Shown piece after piece: positions 6,641 to 13,704 of a stretch of 28,723 nucleotides of DNA (position 1 is the stretch's first letter; every line of letters begins with the position of its first letter). Below the pieces are notes generated by a model. The model was not told the DNA's origin, did no database searches, and was given only the letters and a program-made list of their open reading frames with translations. Both the position numbers and the translations under genes were made by a program. The DNA is from a virus: positions 1 to 28,723 of IMG/VR virus record IMGVR_UViG_3300009181_000265. One strand, given 5' to 3'.

Positions 6641-7243
6641 ATGAGTTACACAAAAGAACAGGTTGAGTCGGCGGTTAAATCTAAAGGTTATGTTTGGTTT
6701 AATGACGATAAAAACAAAGGATTTGATGTTAATATTGTTGGGGTTAGAAAATCGTCAACTGGTGACAAAGTTACAAACGTATTCGATGATACTATGACAG
6801 TATCGTATAAAGAGAATGGGGAATGGAAATTCCATCAATGGTCATGTACTACAGACCCAGGTAAAAAAGCAATGTTAGAGTATCACAACGCTAACGGAGT
6901 TGCTAGATTAGTGGAAGGTCAATATCGTGGTTCACACACAATTGGTTTACACCAAGGAAAATATGAAGCTCTTAGACAAACTAAGAATGTCAAAGTTTAT
7001 CGTGATAAAGATAAAGACATGCAATATGATGAGAATATTATTCAAGAAGGTGTTTTTGGTATTAACATTCATCATAGTTCTGCAACAGGGACTTCAACAT
7101 TTGTTGAGAACTGGTCAGAAGGTTGTCAAGTATTTGCAAATATAAAAGATTTTGAAGTATTTATGTCTATATGTAATAAGTCGAAAGGTATTCACGGAAA
7201 TTCATTTACATATACATTAATAGAATCATCTGACATTGTATAA
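6641..7243 (+). CDS. L,D-transpeptidase-like SxGC enzyme, candidate lysin
   Basis: 200 residues. The core FGINIHHSSATGTS...NWSEGCQVF places a histidine pair (144-145) about 14 residues before S-E-G-C (159-162), matching the catalytic His...SxGC layout of L,D-transpeptidase (YkuD-like) folds. The first 100 residues are a strand-rich lead-in with HQWSCTTDPGKK and a YRGSHTIGLHQG strand. No signal peptide is visible, so access to peptidoglycan would need a holin or delivery in the virion. Such domains in phages usually act on cell walls; substrate and direction (hydrolysis or exchange) are not known. A TATTTAT lies 30 bases upstream. The downstream gene starts on its stop (TAATG). Confidence 0.65.
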   Translation: MSYTKEQVESAVKSKGYVWFNDDKNKGFDVNIVGVRKSSTGDKVTNVFDDTMTVSYKENGEWKFHQWSCTTDPGKKAMLEYHNANGVARLVEGQYRGSHTIGLHQGKYEALRQTKNVKVYRDKDKDMQYDENIIQEGVFGINIHHSSATGTSTFVENWSEGCQVFANIKDFEVFMSICNKSKGIHGNSFTYTLIESSDIV

Positions 7244-7632
7244 TGACAATAGAACAAGAAATCTCTGCTTTAAATAAGATTGTTAATTCAGGTCTTATAT
7301 TATCGGTGTACACTGACGTTGACCATATTGATGTGTCAATTGCTGGTGAACACCAGCCATATCTTATATTTAAAATTTATTTAAAAGTTAACCCTGAATC
7401 TGAAGATTCTATGGATGAGGTAGTTGACCCATTGTACTTAATTGATTTTCACGTTAGAAGAACAATCACAAAATTAATACCATTTAGTGAGTTACCAATT
7501 AAACAAGACAATTACCAAGCAATTGTATATAATGCTGACGGTGACGTAATATTTGATTGGGAAGATACTTTGAGTAAGATGAAACCTGGTAGTTCAGGTA
7601 GAACTGATTGGGAACGAAGACAAAAAAGATAA
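7243..7632 (+). CDS. Unknown protein coupled to the SxGC enzyme
   Basis: 129 residues. The start overlaps the stop of the previous gene by one base (TAATG), a strong coupling signal, so it may assist that enzyme. It is an alpha/beta protein: an N-terminal helix (MTIEQEISALNKIVNSGLIL), strands LSVYTDVDHIDVSIAG and PYLIFKIYLKV, then a basic tail SSGRTDWERRQKR. No signal or membrane segment, no catalytic motif. Its stop abuts the stop of the convergent gene with no spacing (TAATTA). Confidence 0.7.
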   Translation: MTIEQEISALNKIVNSGLILSVYTDVDHIDVSIAGEHQPYLIFKIYLKVNPESEDSMDEVVDPLYLIDFHVRRTITKLIPFSELPIKQDNYQAIVYNADGDVIFDWEDTLSKMKPGSSGRTDWERRQKR

Positions 7633-8205
7633 TTATTTCTCTCCGCTAGTAAAATCAATATCATTAAAAACAATTACAATCCCTGTTCGACTTGTTATTT
7701 CTCTTGAGAGGTATTCATCTGTACAGTCTTGAATTTCATTTTCAATCTCCCATCCAAATTCTTCTTCGTTTCTCGCATTAATTAATTTAAGAGTCTCACC
7801 GCCAGTCATAACTAATTCTACCTCACCATGAACATCATCAATAAGTACTGTAGTAGTAAATTGACTCGGTTCTTTTTCTTGTATTTCAGAGACTGTAAAT
7901 GTATAATCATAACCACCAAAAGGGTCTCCCACAACATGATGAGTACCTTTTAATAATTCTTCGGTTAATTTAATTGATTCGGATTCACCTAACCATTCTC
8001 TTAAAAAACCTAAAACATCATAATATTTAATTTTAGTTTTACCAACAATTAATTCAGGTGCTCGAGTACCTTCAAAACCAAACAACTTATAAAAGTTATC
8101 ATCAATCTTTCCCCCAAATTTGTCCCAATATTTAAAGAAGGCCTTCTTTTCAGCAAGGAACTCGTTGATACTGTGTAGTTGTTGTTCGGTTATTTTAAGT
8201 TTCAT
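7633..8205 (-). CDS. Unknown late protein with ITE-type N-terminus
   Basis: 190 residues. It starts MKLKITEQQLHSINEFLAEK, a clear example of the recurring [I/L]TExxL N-terminal helix. It then has a charged globular part with GTHHVVGDPFGGYDYTFTV and strands VLIDDVHGEVELVM, ending FNDIDFTSGEK. No membrane segments. TATTTAT lies 4 bases upstream of ATG (8210-8216), squeezed between this gene and the stop of 8219-8611. Function not recognised; the promoter and N-terminus suggest a late, perhaps virion-associated, product. Confidence 0.7.
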   Translation of the reverse strand: MKLKITEQQLHSINEFLAEKKAFFKYWDKFGGKIDDNFYKLFGFEGTRAPELIVGKTKIKYYDVLGFLREWLGESESIKLTEELLKGTHHVVGDPFGGYDYTFTVSEIQEKEPSQFTTTVLIDDVHGEVELVMTGGETLKLINARNEEEFGWEIENEIQDCTDEYLSREITSRTGIVIVFNDIDFTSGEK

Positions 8206-8209
8206 AACT

Positions 8210-8216
8210 ATAAATA
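8210..8216 (-). promoter_or_regulatory. TATTTAT motif before 7633-8205
   Basis: Sense TATTTATAGTT then ATG: 4-base spacing in a 13-base gap between genes, so the motif is not explained by leader length. Confidence 0.6.
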
Positions 8217-8218
8217 TA

Positions 8219-8611
8219 TTAATTAATCATATTAATTAAGTCATCAACTAAAATAACACCATCAATACCTTCAACTAAAATTGGGTTCTTTGTCTTACCG
8301 TCTTCAACTAACTTACCAACTGCCATGTAGAATTTACAAGGTGTGTTGAAGTTGTTCTTATACATAAGAGCGTTGTAAGCCTTTTGTTTTAACCTATCAC
8401 TTCGGTATGTTGTGGTTAAATCAATATAGATATCAATACCATCAATCTTTGTATGAAAATCAAAGTCGATGATTTGTTTATTATTGTGTGAATTAATAAA
8501 ACTCGGTTTTTGTTTTTTGGTGAATTTTTTTAGACCAGTCTTTTCCATGAAATAAGTTTCTAACTTATTCCCGTTTCTTGACTTATCACCATTTTCTATG
8601 CTATGTGCCAT
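8219..8611 (-). CDS. Possible PD-(D/E)xK-like nuclease-fold protein
   Basis: 130 residues, basic N-terminal half. The stretch IIDFDFHTKIDGIDIYIDLT followed by TTYRSDRLKQKAYNALMYK has the strand-Asp, hairpin, strand-Asp-x-Thr, basic-helix look of restriction-endonuclease-like folds, though a canonical (D/E)xK is not obvious. The end is VEGIDGVILVDDLINMIN. The start is decided by a perfect host-type element TATCTTTGC 3 bases upstream, implying early expression. It could be a small nuclease or DNA-binding protein. The family call is a hint from pattern only. Confidence 0.45.
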   Translation of the reverse strand: MAHSIENGDKSRNGNKLETYFMEKTGLKKFTKKQKPSFINSHNNKQIIDFDFHTKIDGIDIYIDLTTTYRSDRLKQKAYNALMYKNNFNTPCKFYMAVGKLVEDGKTKNPILVEGIDGVILVDDLINMIN

Positions 8612-8614
8612 GGT

Positions 8615-8623
8615 GCAAAGATA
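8615..8623 (-). promoter_or_regulatory. Host-type -7 element before 8219-8611
   Basis: Sense TATCTTTGC followed by ACC and ATG. Perfect TAnnTTTGy, 3 bases before the start, so transcription should begin at or very near the ATG. Confidence 0.65.
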
Positions 8624-8629
8624 GTAAAT

Positions 8630-9067
8630 TTATTTTAATTTTTGAATAATTTCTTGAACATCTTGTCGTTTAACAAAATCAATAACATCCTGTTTTATTT
8701 GTTTGGTTGAACAGAATCCGTTAAAGAACATTTCTGGGATATTATTCCTACTTTCTTCCCAAGTTGAGAAGTCATATCCGTCAGGAGTTAAATCCATTTC
8801 TCTGTCAGCCCACTCTTTTTCTCTGTCTGATGCGACATCAATAGTATGTACACCCTCAGAATCAATTAAGTAATCACCAACTTTAAGATAAGCATGAACT
8901 AATACATCATCAATGTTTTCGTTATCATTATCAAGTCTTTCAGCTAAAATTAGATGGTAGTTAATTTCCTCATCAGGAAGTAACTCTTGAAATACTTTTA
9001 TTAGATACTTTGCAAAGTAATGACAATGTCCAAATTGGTAATCGTTACCAAATGATGTTTTCTCCAT
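8630..9067 (-). CDS. Candidate Cys-His-Asp hydrolase (papain-like layout)
   Basis: 145 residues. QFGHCHYFAKYLIKVFQELL puts Cys15 at the start of a helix. Then VLVHAYLKVGDYLIDSEGVH gives His58 in one strand and Asp69 after the next, the order of NlpC/P60- or transglutaminase-like thiol enzymes. The remainder (DREKEWADREMDL, FSTWEESRNNIPEMF) is acidic and helical. Likely soluble. The target could be peptide, peptidoglycan or a ubiquitin-like bond; this cannot be decided. TATTTAT lies 4 bases before ATG, so it is probably late. Next downstream is the GT-D-type gene. Confidence 0.5.
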   Translation of the reverse strand: MEKTSFGNDYQFGHCHYFAKYLIKVFQELLPDEEINYHLILAERLDNDNENIDDVLVHAYLKVGDYLIDSEGVHTIDVASDREKEWADREMDLTPDGYDFSTWEESRNNIPEMFFNGFCSTKQIKQDVIDFVKRQDVQEIIQKLK

Positions 9068-9071
9068 ACTG

Positions 9072-9078
9072 ATAAATA
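9072..9078 (-). promoter_or_regulatory. TATTTAT motif before 8630-9067
   Basis: Sense TATATTTATC then AGT and ATG; 4 bases between motif and start. Confidence 0.6.
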
Positions 9079-9092
9079 TAAACCAATTTTAT

Positions 9093-9803
9093 TTATTTTT
9101 TGGTTACAATTTTTTTGATTTCAATATTCTCGTCGTTCATAAATTTTTGGTGGCTTGACCTAGACGCAACACCACAGTATGGGTCGAGTGTTGAACCTAT
9201 ATCTATTTGGGTTATTTTATTACCATAATTACCATACAGTTTATTAATAAAACTATTTGTCGCTATACTTGCGGAATATATAACCACAGGATTTTTATAT
9301 CTATTTACGACTTTATCCAACTTGGGTAATATATCATCAATGTGGTCCCAAACAAATTCTTCAGGTGTGACTATATGTTCTTTGAAGAAATCTAACTCGG
9401 ATAGGTATTTTGGCCCAACCAATATAGTGTTCCTCTGTTTAAGTAAGTTTAAAAAACTTAAAAGTTTTTCTTTACTCAAATCATGAAAAATGTGTGAATT
9501 AATCATCATATCGTGATTACTACTATTCTCCAACACTTCGTCCAACCAATTTTTTAAAACCCAAGGACTAATCCCAATATAATAATCAACAGGATTGTTT
9601 ACAATCTCTTTTAGTATCTCACCCTGTTTTGACATTTCTTCACCCCATCTTTTTATGATTACAGAATAATTAGGATTTTTTTTAAGAATCAACCCCCATT
9701 CACCGTCATTATACCTTGCAAAAGAAAAGTTTTCATTATTTAATATTTTATTGTAAAAATCACCATATGAACCTTTTTTTTTAATCGAATTAACTATACT
9801 CAT
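9093..9803 (-). CDS. GT-D-type glycosyltransferase (DUF1792-like)
   Basis: 236 residues. FSFARYNDGEWGLIL carries R-Y-N-D-G-E (30-35), matching the R-x-G-D-G-E nucleotide-sugar site of GT-D (DUF1792) enzymes. Near the end, IDIGSTLDPYCG matches the D-I-G-S-x-x-D segment of the same family. Between these are TILVGPKYLSELDFFKEHIV and NPVVIYSASIATNSFINKLY, typical alternating strands and helices. It should transfer a sugar from a nucleotide donor to a glycan or protein. With rmlB, rmlC and the GT-A-like gene elsewhere in the window, it suggests the phage builds or alters a surface glycan. TATTTAT lies 4 bases before ATG. Confidence 0.7.
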   Translation of the reverse strand: MSIVNSIKKKGSYGDFYNKILNNENFSFARYNDGEWGLILKKNPNYSVIIKRWGEEMSKQGEILKEIVNNPVDYYIGISPWVLKNWLDEVLENSSNHDMMINSHIFHDLSKEKLLSFLNLLKQRNTILVGPKYLSELDFFKEHIVTPEEFVWDHIDDILPKLDKVVNRYKNPVVIYSASIATNSFINKLYGNYGNKITQIDIGSTLDPYCGVASRSSHQKFMNDENIEIKKIVTKK

Positions 9804-9807
9804 ATTA

Positions 9808-9814
9808 ATAAATA
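9808..9814 (-). promoter_or_regulatory. TATTTAT motif before the GT-D gene
   Basis: Sense TATATTTATTAAT then ATG; 4-base spacing, in a 14-base gap after the AAA gene's stop. Confidence 0.6.
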
Positions 9815-9817
9815 TAG

Positions 9818-10804
9818 TTACTTCCCAAAACCAACTTTACCTTCACCACGTGCACTTGGAGCTCTTTTCATACCCTCTAAGTTATCCATGGTCTCCTCAA
9901 ATGTTCTACCCATAACAATTACAGACACAACAACTTCTTTCAAATGTGATAATGACATACCATCAGTTTTTGAAATCCATAAGTCAACATCAACATTCTT
10001 CAAATCATCATCACTTAATTTGTGATTAATATACGCTCTTCTAATTTCTTCATTAGGTAACTCAACTTTATATCTTCTATCAAAACGAGACGGACGATTG
10101 GTAATACGTTCCTGTAGTTTCTCAGGATAGTTAGTCGTCGCAATATATACAACCCCTTCAATTTGTTTAACACCATCAAGAATATTTAATAGTCTTGCGG
10201 TTTGACTTCTACCCTCACCCGCTAATGAATCAATATCCTCCAATAAAACAATTAATGGTCGATTAGGTTCAATCTTTCTAAGGGTACCGATAAACGATGT
10301 AAATCTTTCAACATCTTCCTCATCTTTAATATTAATAACAATACCATCGTTTTTAATGATTTGTTGTGAGATTAATTGGATGATACCTGATTTTCCACAA
10401 CCTGGTTCACCATACATTAAGATACCTCTTTTGTGAATAAAATTATATTTTTTATATACATCAACTCGGTTCCAAAAATTATCAATATCCTTTAAGATAT
10501 CCATAATTTCATATGATGGTAAGTGATACAACTCATCTGTTTTAAATGGTTGTTTCTTAAGTGTAAATGTTTGTAGATTACTATTCCACCCAATTTCATA
10601 AACACCTGACGGTACTTTAGGTACTGTTACATATGCTGGTGCGTATTCATCGTTCTTTAAGTTACTCCAACAAGACGGGATGTCCAAGTCAATTTTTTCG
10701 CTTTCGTCTTCATCCTCACGTAAAGGTAAATCATCTTCGGGGTCAATAGTTTCTCTAAGATTTATAATTCTTTTAATAATATCTTCTCTATCCATTTTAT
10801 CCAT
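9818..10804 (-). CDS. AAA+ ATPase, BCS1/proteasome-ATPase-like
   Basis: 328 residues. A 120-residue acidic N-terminal part precedes one AAA module: Walker A GEPGCGKS (132-139), Walker B LIVLLEDID (184-192), sensor-1 ATTN (222-225), and arginines in NRPSRFDRR (237-244) that can act as fingers, then a lid helical region. This is the classic AAA clade architecture seen in BCS1, FtsH-like and proteasomal ATPases, not a helicase. No membrane segment, no protease domain. A protein-remodelling role during assembly or infection is likely; the partner is unknown. The first Met is used; Met4 is equally possible. No clear TATTTAT or TAnnTTTG lies directly upstream. Confidence 0.88.
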   Translation of the reverse strand: MDKMDREDIIKRIINLRETIDPEDDLPLREDEDESEKIDLDIPSCWSNLKNDEYAPAYVTVPKVPSGVYEIGWNSNLQTFTLKKQPFKTDELYHLPSYEIMDILKDIDNFWNRVDVYKKYNFIHKRGILMYGEPGCGKSGIIQLISQQIIKNDGIVINIKDEEDVERFTSFIGTLRKIEPNRPLIVLLEDIDSLAGEGRSQTARLLNILDGVKQIEGVVYIATTNYPEKLQERITNRPSRFDRRYKVELPNEEIRRAYINHKLSDDDLKNVDVDLWISKTDGMSLSHLKEVVVSVIVMGRTFEETMDNLEGMKRAPSARGEGKVGFGK

Positions 10805-10887
10805 GCTTAATTGTTTTGTATAAAATTAGTAATTAATTTTTTATTTATCAAGTGGGGAAAACACCTATACTTAGTTAAAAATATATT

Positions 10888-11235
10888 ATGCACCCTATTA
10901 TTCACGCAAAATCCTCAGCCAAAAAATTTGGGGGAACCTGGGAAGAATACATAAATATACACAATTGGTTTGATGAAACCAAGGCTTGGTACGGACATTC
11001 TAATCATCGTATGTTCAGACACCATTCGGAAGGTATTTTTGAAATGGAAAAGGTATTTGGTATGTCATTCATCAATAGTGACGATAAAATTGTCTACACT
11101 CGTTATATTGGAGAGCAACATGTTAAAGAGGATTGTTACAACCATTTACCTTGTGCTAAAGAATGGATAATGGCTTTAGAATCTAAAGAAAGACCTATGT
11201 GGATGATGAGAACGTTAGATATTAACGTAGATTGA
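10888..11235 (+). CDS. DUF6915-family protein
   Basis: 115 residues packed with conserved-looking His, Trp and acidic residues: HPIIHAKSSAKKFGG, IHNWFDETKAW, RMFRHHSEGIFEMEKVFG, and GEQHVKEDC. This series matches what I recall of DUF6915 (HAxSS..., WFDxTK, RHHxEGIF, GEQHVxED). The spaced histidines and acidic residues suggest a metal site, and the fold may be enzymatic, but no activity is established that I know of. A TTATTTATC-like motif lies about 39 bases upstream. The next gene starts 22 bases after the stop with its own motif. Confidence 0.8.
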   Translation: MHPIIHAKSSAKKFGGTWEEYINIHNWFDETKAWYGHSNHRMFRHHSEGIFEMEKVFGMSFINSDDKIVYTRYIGEQHVKEDCYNHLPCAKEWIMALESKERPMWMMRTLDINVD

Positions 11236-11237
11236 AG

Positions 11238-11244
11238 TATTTAT
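11238..11244 (+). promoter_or_regulatory. TATTTAT motif before 11258-11962
   Basis: Sense AGTATTTATAG, 13 bases before ATG; starts 3 bases after the DUF6915 stop codon. Confidence 0.55.
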
Positions 11245-11257
11245 AGTTAAAAATAAT

Positions 11258-11962
11258 ATGACACCTAAAGTAACAGAAGAACAATTAAAAAGCCTTAAAC
11301 TATTTTCATATTATTGTATGTCTCACGGAAGTAGTGAAGTTGATGTTGATGTTTACACTGACGAATGTGATTATGATTATATGTCTGAAGAAGCATACAG
11401 TAATGATGGTACCAGGATAGAATTATATGACGCAATATCTGATGTCTTAAAAAATATTTTAGATGAAAATGATGTCTACCAAGAAACTTCAGACTGTGAT
11501 AATAGAGGGACAATTAAAATTAATATTGATTGTAAAGAACGTATACTATCTTTAAATGCTTGGCAATGGCAATACACAACATTAGAATCTCAGACAGAAA
11601 ATACAATAGAAGAAATTAAAGAGAATTATAGTGATGAATTATATGAACTAATCCTATCATTTTTTGACCAACTTCACGAAAAAAATGTTTCTGAAGGTTA
11701 TGTTGATTTTAGTGGTGGTGGTGATAGTGGTGACTGTAATGGATTTGCCTATGGCGATTTTCAAGGTCAAATAGATTTAGATAAGAAAATTATCGATTTC
11801 ATGTACGAACAATTGGAAAACCATATGGGTGGATGGGAGATTAATGAAGGTTCTCAAGGTCGTTTTATATTCAATAATGAATCTAAGGATGTTACCTTAG
11901 ACTTTCAAGAGAATCAAGAAGAAGAAGTACCAGTCCCTGTGGACTTTGTAATAAAGTTTTAA
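11258..11962 (+). CDS. Unknown acidic late protein (weakly DUF6878-like)
   Basis: 234 residues, very acidic. It begins MTPKVTEEQLKSLKLFSYYC, another TExxL N-terminal helix. Later SEGYVDFSGGGDSGDCNGF and HMGGWEINEGSQGRFIF resemble the GSGDxG and GWExNdGaxG stretches I recall from DUF6878, though this is uncertain. The first 100 residues (DVDVYTDECDYDYMSEEAYS) have no parallel I know. Soluble, no catalytic residues assigned. TATTTAT lies 13 bases before ATG; a strong hairpin terminator follows 8 bases after the stop. Confidence 0.65.
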   Translation: MTPKVTEEQLKSLKLFSYYCMSHGSSEVDVDVYTDECDYDYMSEEAYSNDGTRIELYDAISDVLKNILDENDVYQETSDCDNRGTIKINIDCKERILSLNAWQWQYTTLESQTENTIEEIKENYSDELYELILSFFDQLHEKNVSEGYVDFSGGGDSGDCNGFAYGDFQGQIDLDKKIIDFMYEQLENHMGGWEINEGSQGRFIFNNESKDVTLDFQENQEEEVPVPVDFVIKF

Positions 11963-11966
11963 AACT

Positions 11967-11996
11967 TAAAAACCCCTCCGAAGAGGGGTTTTTTTA
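11967..11996. terminator. Bidirectional terminator between convergent genes
   Basis: AACCCCTC (11971-11978), loop CGAA, GAGGGGTT (11983-11990), followed by a T run on the plus strand and with an A run before it. Read on the minus strand the loop is the very stable C(UUCG)G. It lies 8 bases after the plus gene 11258-11962. Confidence 0.88.
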
Positions 11997-12166
11997 TAAT
12001 CTGTTTGGTATGTACTTAAGTTATTTATCAATTTACGAGTGTTAAATTTTGACTTAAAAATTGTTGAACACTTGAATCTTGACTGAAGGACTGTACTACA
12101 TCAAAATCATAATATCACCAGAATAAGTTGTAAGATAAACTAAAGTGACAATACTTCCACAGACTA
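11997..12166 (+). other. Non-coding gap with a promoter-like motif
   Basis: No ORF on either strand. TTATTTATCAATTTACGAG begins at 12021 on the plus strand and resembles the motif-plus-start of the candidate RNA at 21840 (TATTTATCATTTACGAG). A loose hairpin follows (GAGTGTT... paired with AACACTT). No clear terminator for a plus transcript. Confidence 0.3.
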
Positions 12167-12604
12167 TTAGATTTGGGTCAAAGCATTGTGAGTATCCAAT
12201 TCGTCTTGGATTTTCTCAATCTCTAACTCCATATTTTTCACCATTGTATCTCTATCTAAGATTGAGATTTCAGCGGTTTTAGTGATTACGGCCTCACTTC
12301 TTCGAGAGTAGTAATCATTTGCAGTACCTTCGGTACAGTCAATTGCCTTAAGTTTAGAAGCCAATGATTTTAACTCAGACATTCTGAATATTTTACCATA
12401 CACAGGTAAATTTGCTTGGTGGATTTGAGTCTTTAACTCAACCAATTGATTGGTCAGGTTAGTTACCTCATCCAAGGATTCTTTTGAAGAATATGGTTTA
12501 CTATTACCAACCTCAATAGAATTGTACGTCTGCACTTTTACTATTGCTTCAGTAATTTCTTTTACCAATTTGTTCTTCAACTTCAACGCTTGTTTAATTG
12601 TCAT
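12167..12604 (-). CDS. DIP1984-like (septicolysin-type) coiled-coil protein
   Basis: 145 residues, almost entirely helical with heptad-like spacing. TIKQALKLKNKLVKEITEAI, KPYSSKESLDEVTNLTNQLV, ELKTQIHQANLPVYGKIFRM and a C-terminal EIEKIQDELDTHNA match the layout of the DIP1984 family (N-terminal ALxxKNxL, central Ixx(T/A)N, terminal helical pair). The role of that family is unclear. The same general type occurs in phages and bacteria, and a conserved DCTEG stretch lies at about 93. No secretion signal. Promoter not obvious; an AT-rich leader with a run of A precedes ATG. Confidence 0.6.
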   Translation of the reverse strand: MTIKQALKLKNKLVKEITEAIVKVQTYNSIEVGNSKPYSSKESLDEVTNLTNQLVELKTQIHQANLPVYGKIFRMSELKSLASKLKAIDCTEGTANDYYSRRSEAVITKTAEISILDRDTMVKNMELEIEKIQDELDTHNALTQI

Positions 12605-12661
12605 AATTTTTTTTTTGTTTGCTTGTTACTCTATTATAGGTTTAAATAAGAAAAAGTCAAA

Positions 12662-12991
12662 TTACCATACTTCATAAAACACAACTTTATTACCACCACC
12701 CCTGAATTCGTCATAGACTTTTTCCAATTGTTTCTTAATTGACATATCAAAGTCATTCCATTTCATCATTGCGAATTCAAACCCCAACATCTGACTTATA
12801 CTTCTTAGGTATGAATGAATCTCATCATCCCATTCTAAAACCTCACCAGTTAAAACAATAAAAGTATCCACATTATTTGGATAACTTTGGAATAGATAAA
12901 AGTACTTAAAATCAGGATTCCTCCTCATTGTGGGGTAATTCTCATATATTCTTTCTAATAAAGTTTCTAATCTTTTTGGATATGGTGACAT
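12662..12991 (-). CDS. Unknown small protein
   Basis: 109 residues, MSPYPKRLETLLERIYENYP onward. Helices alternate with strands FKYFYLFQSYPNNVDTFIVL. The middle (EVLEWDDEIHSYLRSISQML) is helical and the end is FRGGGNKVVFYEVW. Soluble, no motif I can name. The start lies 4 bases after TATATTTC (12996-13003), which resembles both promoter classes with a mismatch. The terminator of the zinc-finger gene ends just upstream, so an own promoter is needed. Confidence 0.68.
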   Translation of the reverse strand: MSPYPKRLETLLERIYENYPTMRRNPDFKYFYLFQSYPNNVDTFIVLTGEVLEWDDEIHSYLRSISQMLGFEFAMMKWNDFDMSIKKQLEKVYDEFRGGGNKVVFYEVW

Positions 12992-12995
12992 AGTT

Positions 12996-13003
12996 GAAAT
13001 ATA
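12996..13003 (-). promoter_or_regulatory. Degenerate promoter-like element before 12662-12991
   Basis: Sense TATATTTC then AACT and ATG; one base off both the TAnnTTTG and the TATATTTAT forms, at the usual 4-base spacing. Confidence 0.35.
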
Positions 13004-13011
13004 ATTAAAAT

Positions 13012-13036
13012 AAAAATGGGGGTCAAACCCCCATTT
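13012..13036 (-). terminator. Terminator at the end of the zinc-finger gene
   Basis: AAATGGGGG (13014-13022), 5-base loop, CCCCCATTT (13028-13036). On the minus strand the stem starts right after the TAA (13038-13040) and is followed by TTTTATTTT. Confidence 0.82.
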
Positions 13037-13037
13037 C

Positions 13038-13619
13038 TTACATCATCTTCAAGATGATTTCGGTTTTACCATCCCATTTGATGATTTGGCTCTTAGGAAC
13101 CCAAAATTCCATTTCACCGATTTCCTCAACACGTTTCATGTAATCATTACGGAAACGCTCAACCTCACTGATGTTTTTGATGTACTCAACTTTCATGTGT
13201 TTTGCACATGTCTTACCTAATTTGGTAATCATTGAGAACTCATCAGTCAAAGTTCTACCACAACACATACAGATGTTACCACGTTTTACGGTCATCTTAC
13301 CTGCAAATTTAACCGCTTTAGGTGATACCGCCAACACTTTAGTGATATCCAAAAGGATTGGGTTGAATTGGAGGTCGTATTTCTCTTTCATACCTTGACC
13401 AACCGCACGTCCGACTTTCAAAGTCTCACCAATAACATTGATGTTAAAGTTACGTGTGTTCTTAACCTCACTATCCTCTTTCTCAAGAATGTTAACAACC
13501 ACCTCTTCTTGTTTAGGGGTTAGTTTACCATACTTAGTTAAGGTGTCCTTCATCTTCCCAATGAAACTGTTTTTACCTTTGTACTCTTGAACTCTTTGGA
13601 TTGTGGATGTCTGTGTCAT
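13038..13619 (-). CDS. DUF6011-like zinc-finger protein
   Basis: 193 residues from the Met at 13619. An upstream Met at 13664 is open but lies before the promoter element (13640-13648), so the shorter start is used. C117, C119 and C120 in NICMCCGRTLTDEFS, with C138 and H141 in KTCAKH, form a zinc site like DUF6011 (CxxCGRxLTDxxS...GxxC). The N-terminal part, with KYGKLTPKQEEVVVNILEKE, is helical and common beside this finger in phage proteins. Nucleic-acid binding is likely. Its 29-base leader is nearly identical to that of 20524-21264. A strong terminator hairpin overlaps the end of the gene. Confidence 0.75.
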   Translation of the reverse strand: MTQTSTIQRVQEYKGKNSFIGKMKDTLTKYGKLTPKQEEVVVNILEKEDSEVKNTRNFNINVIGETLKVGRAVGQGMKEKYDLQFNPILLDITKVLAVSPKAVKFAGKMTVKRGNICMCCGRTLTDEFSMITKLGKTCAKHMKVEYIKNISEVERFRNDYMKRVEEIGEMEFWVPKSQIIKWDGKTEIILKMM

Positions 13620-13639
13620 AGTTATCGTGTTTTGTGAAT

Positions 13640-13648
13640 ACAAAGATA
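13640..13648 (-). promoter_or_regulatory. Host-type -7 element and conserved leader, zinc-finger gene
   Basis: Sense TATCTTTGT, 20 bases before the ATG at 13619. The bases following (ATTCACAAA...CGATA.CTATGAC) are nearly identical to those at 21265-21284. Confidence 0.65.
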
Positions 13649-13692
13649 CAACAAATAATGACAATTACAAAAATATTTTACAAATAAAACAA

Positions 13693-13699
13693 TATTTAT
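13693..13699 (+). promoter_or_regulatory. TATTTAT motif before the GT-A-like gene
   Basis: Sense AATATTTATAAATT then ATG, 5-base spacing; divergent from the host-type promoter at 13640. Confidence 0.55.
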
Positions 13700-13704
13700 A
13701 AATT

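Noticed and set aside
10841-10850. TTATTTATC as promoter of the DUF6915 gene
   Set aside because: First base deviates (TTATTTAT is preceded by T, not the usual TA), and the 39-base distance lies outside the main spacing groups; kept only as a remark.
11295-11513. Minus-strand His-rich ORF inside 11258-11962
   Set aside because: Antisense of Asp-rich coding; no promoter or start context.
12450-12677. Plus-strand ORF with a hydrophobic, Cys-containing end (LFFNFNACLIVIIFFLFACYS)
   Set aside because: Lies opposite the well-supported DIP1984-like gene and its A-rich leader; the apparent membrane segment comes from T-rich antisense.
13620-13664. Longer zinc-finger protein with a signal-like N-terminus (MSLFVVSLYSQNT)
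   Set aside because: The extra codons overlap the promoter and the leader shared with 20524-21264, so they are not transcribed as coding.
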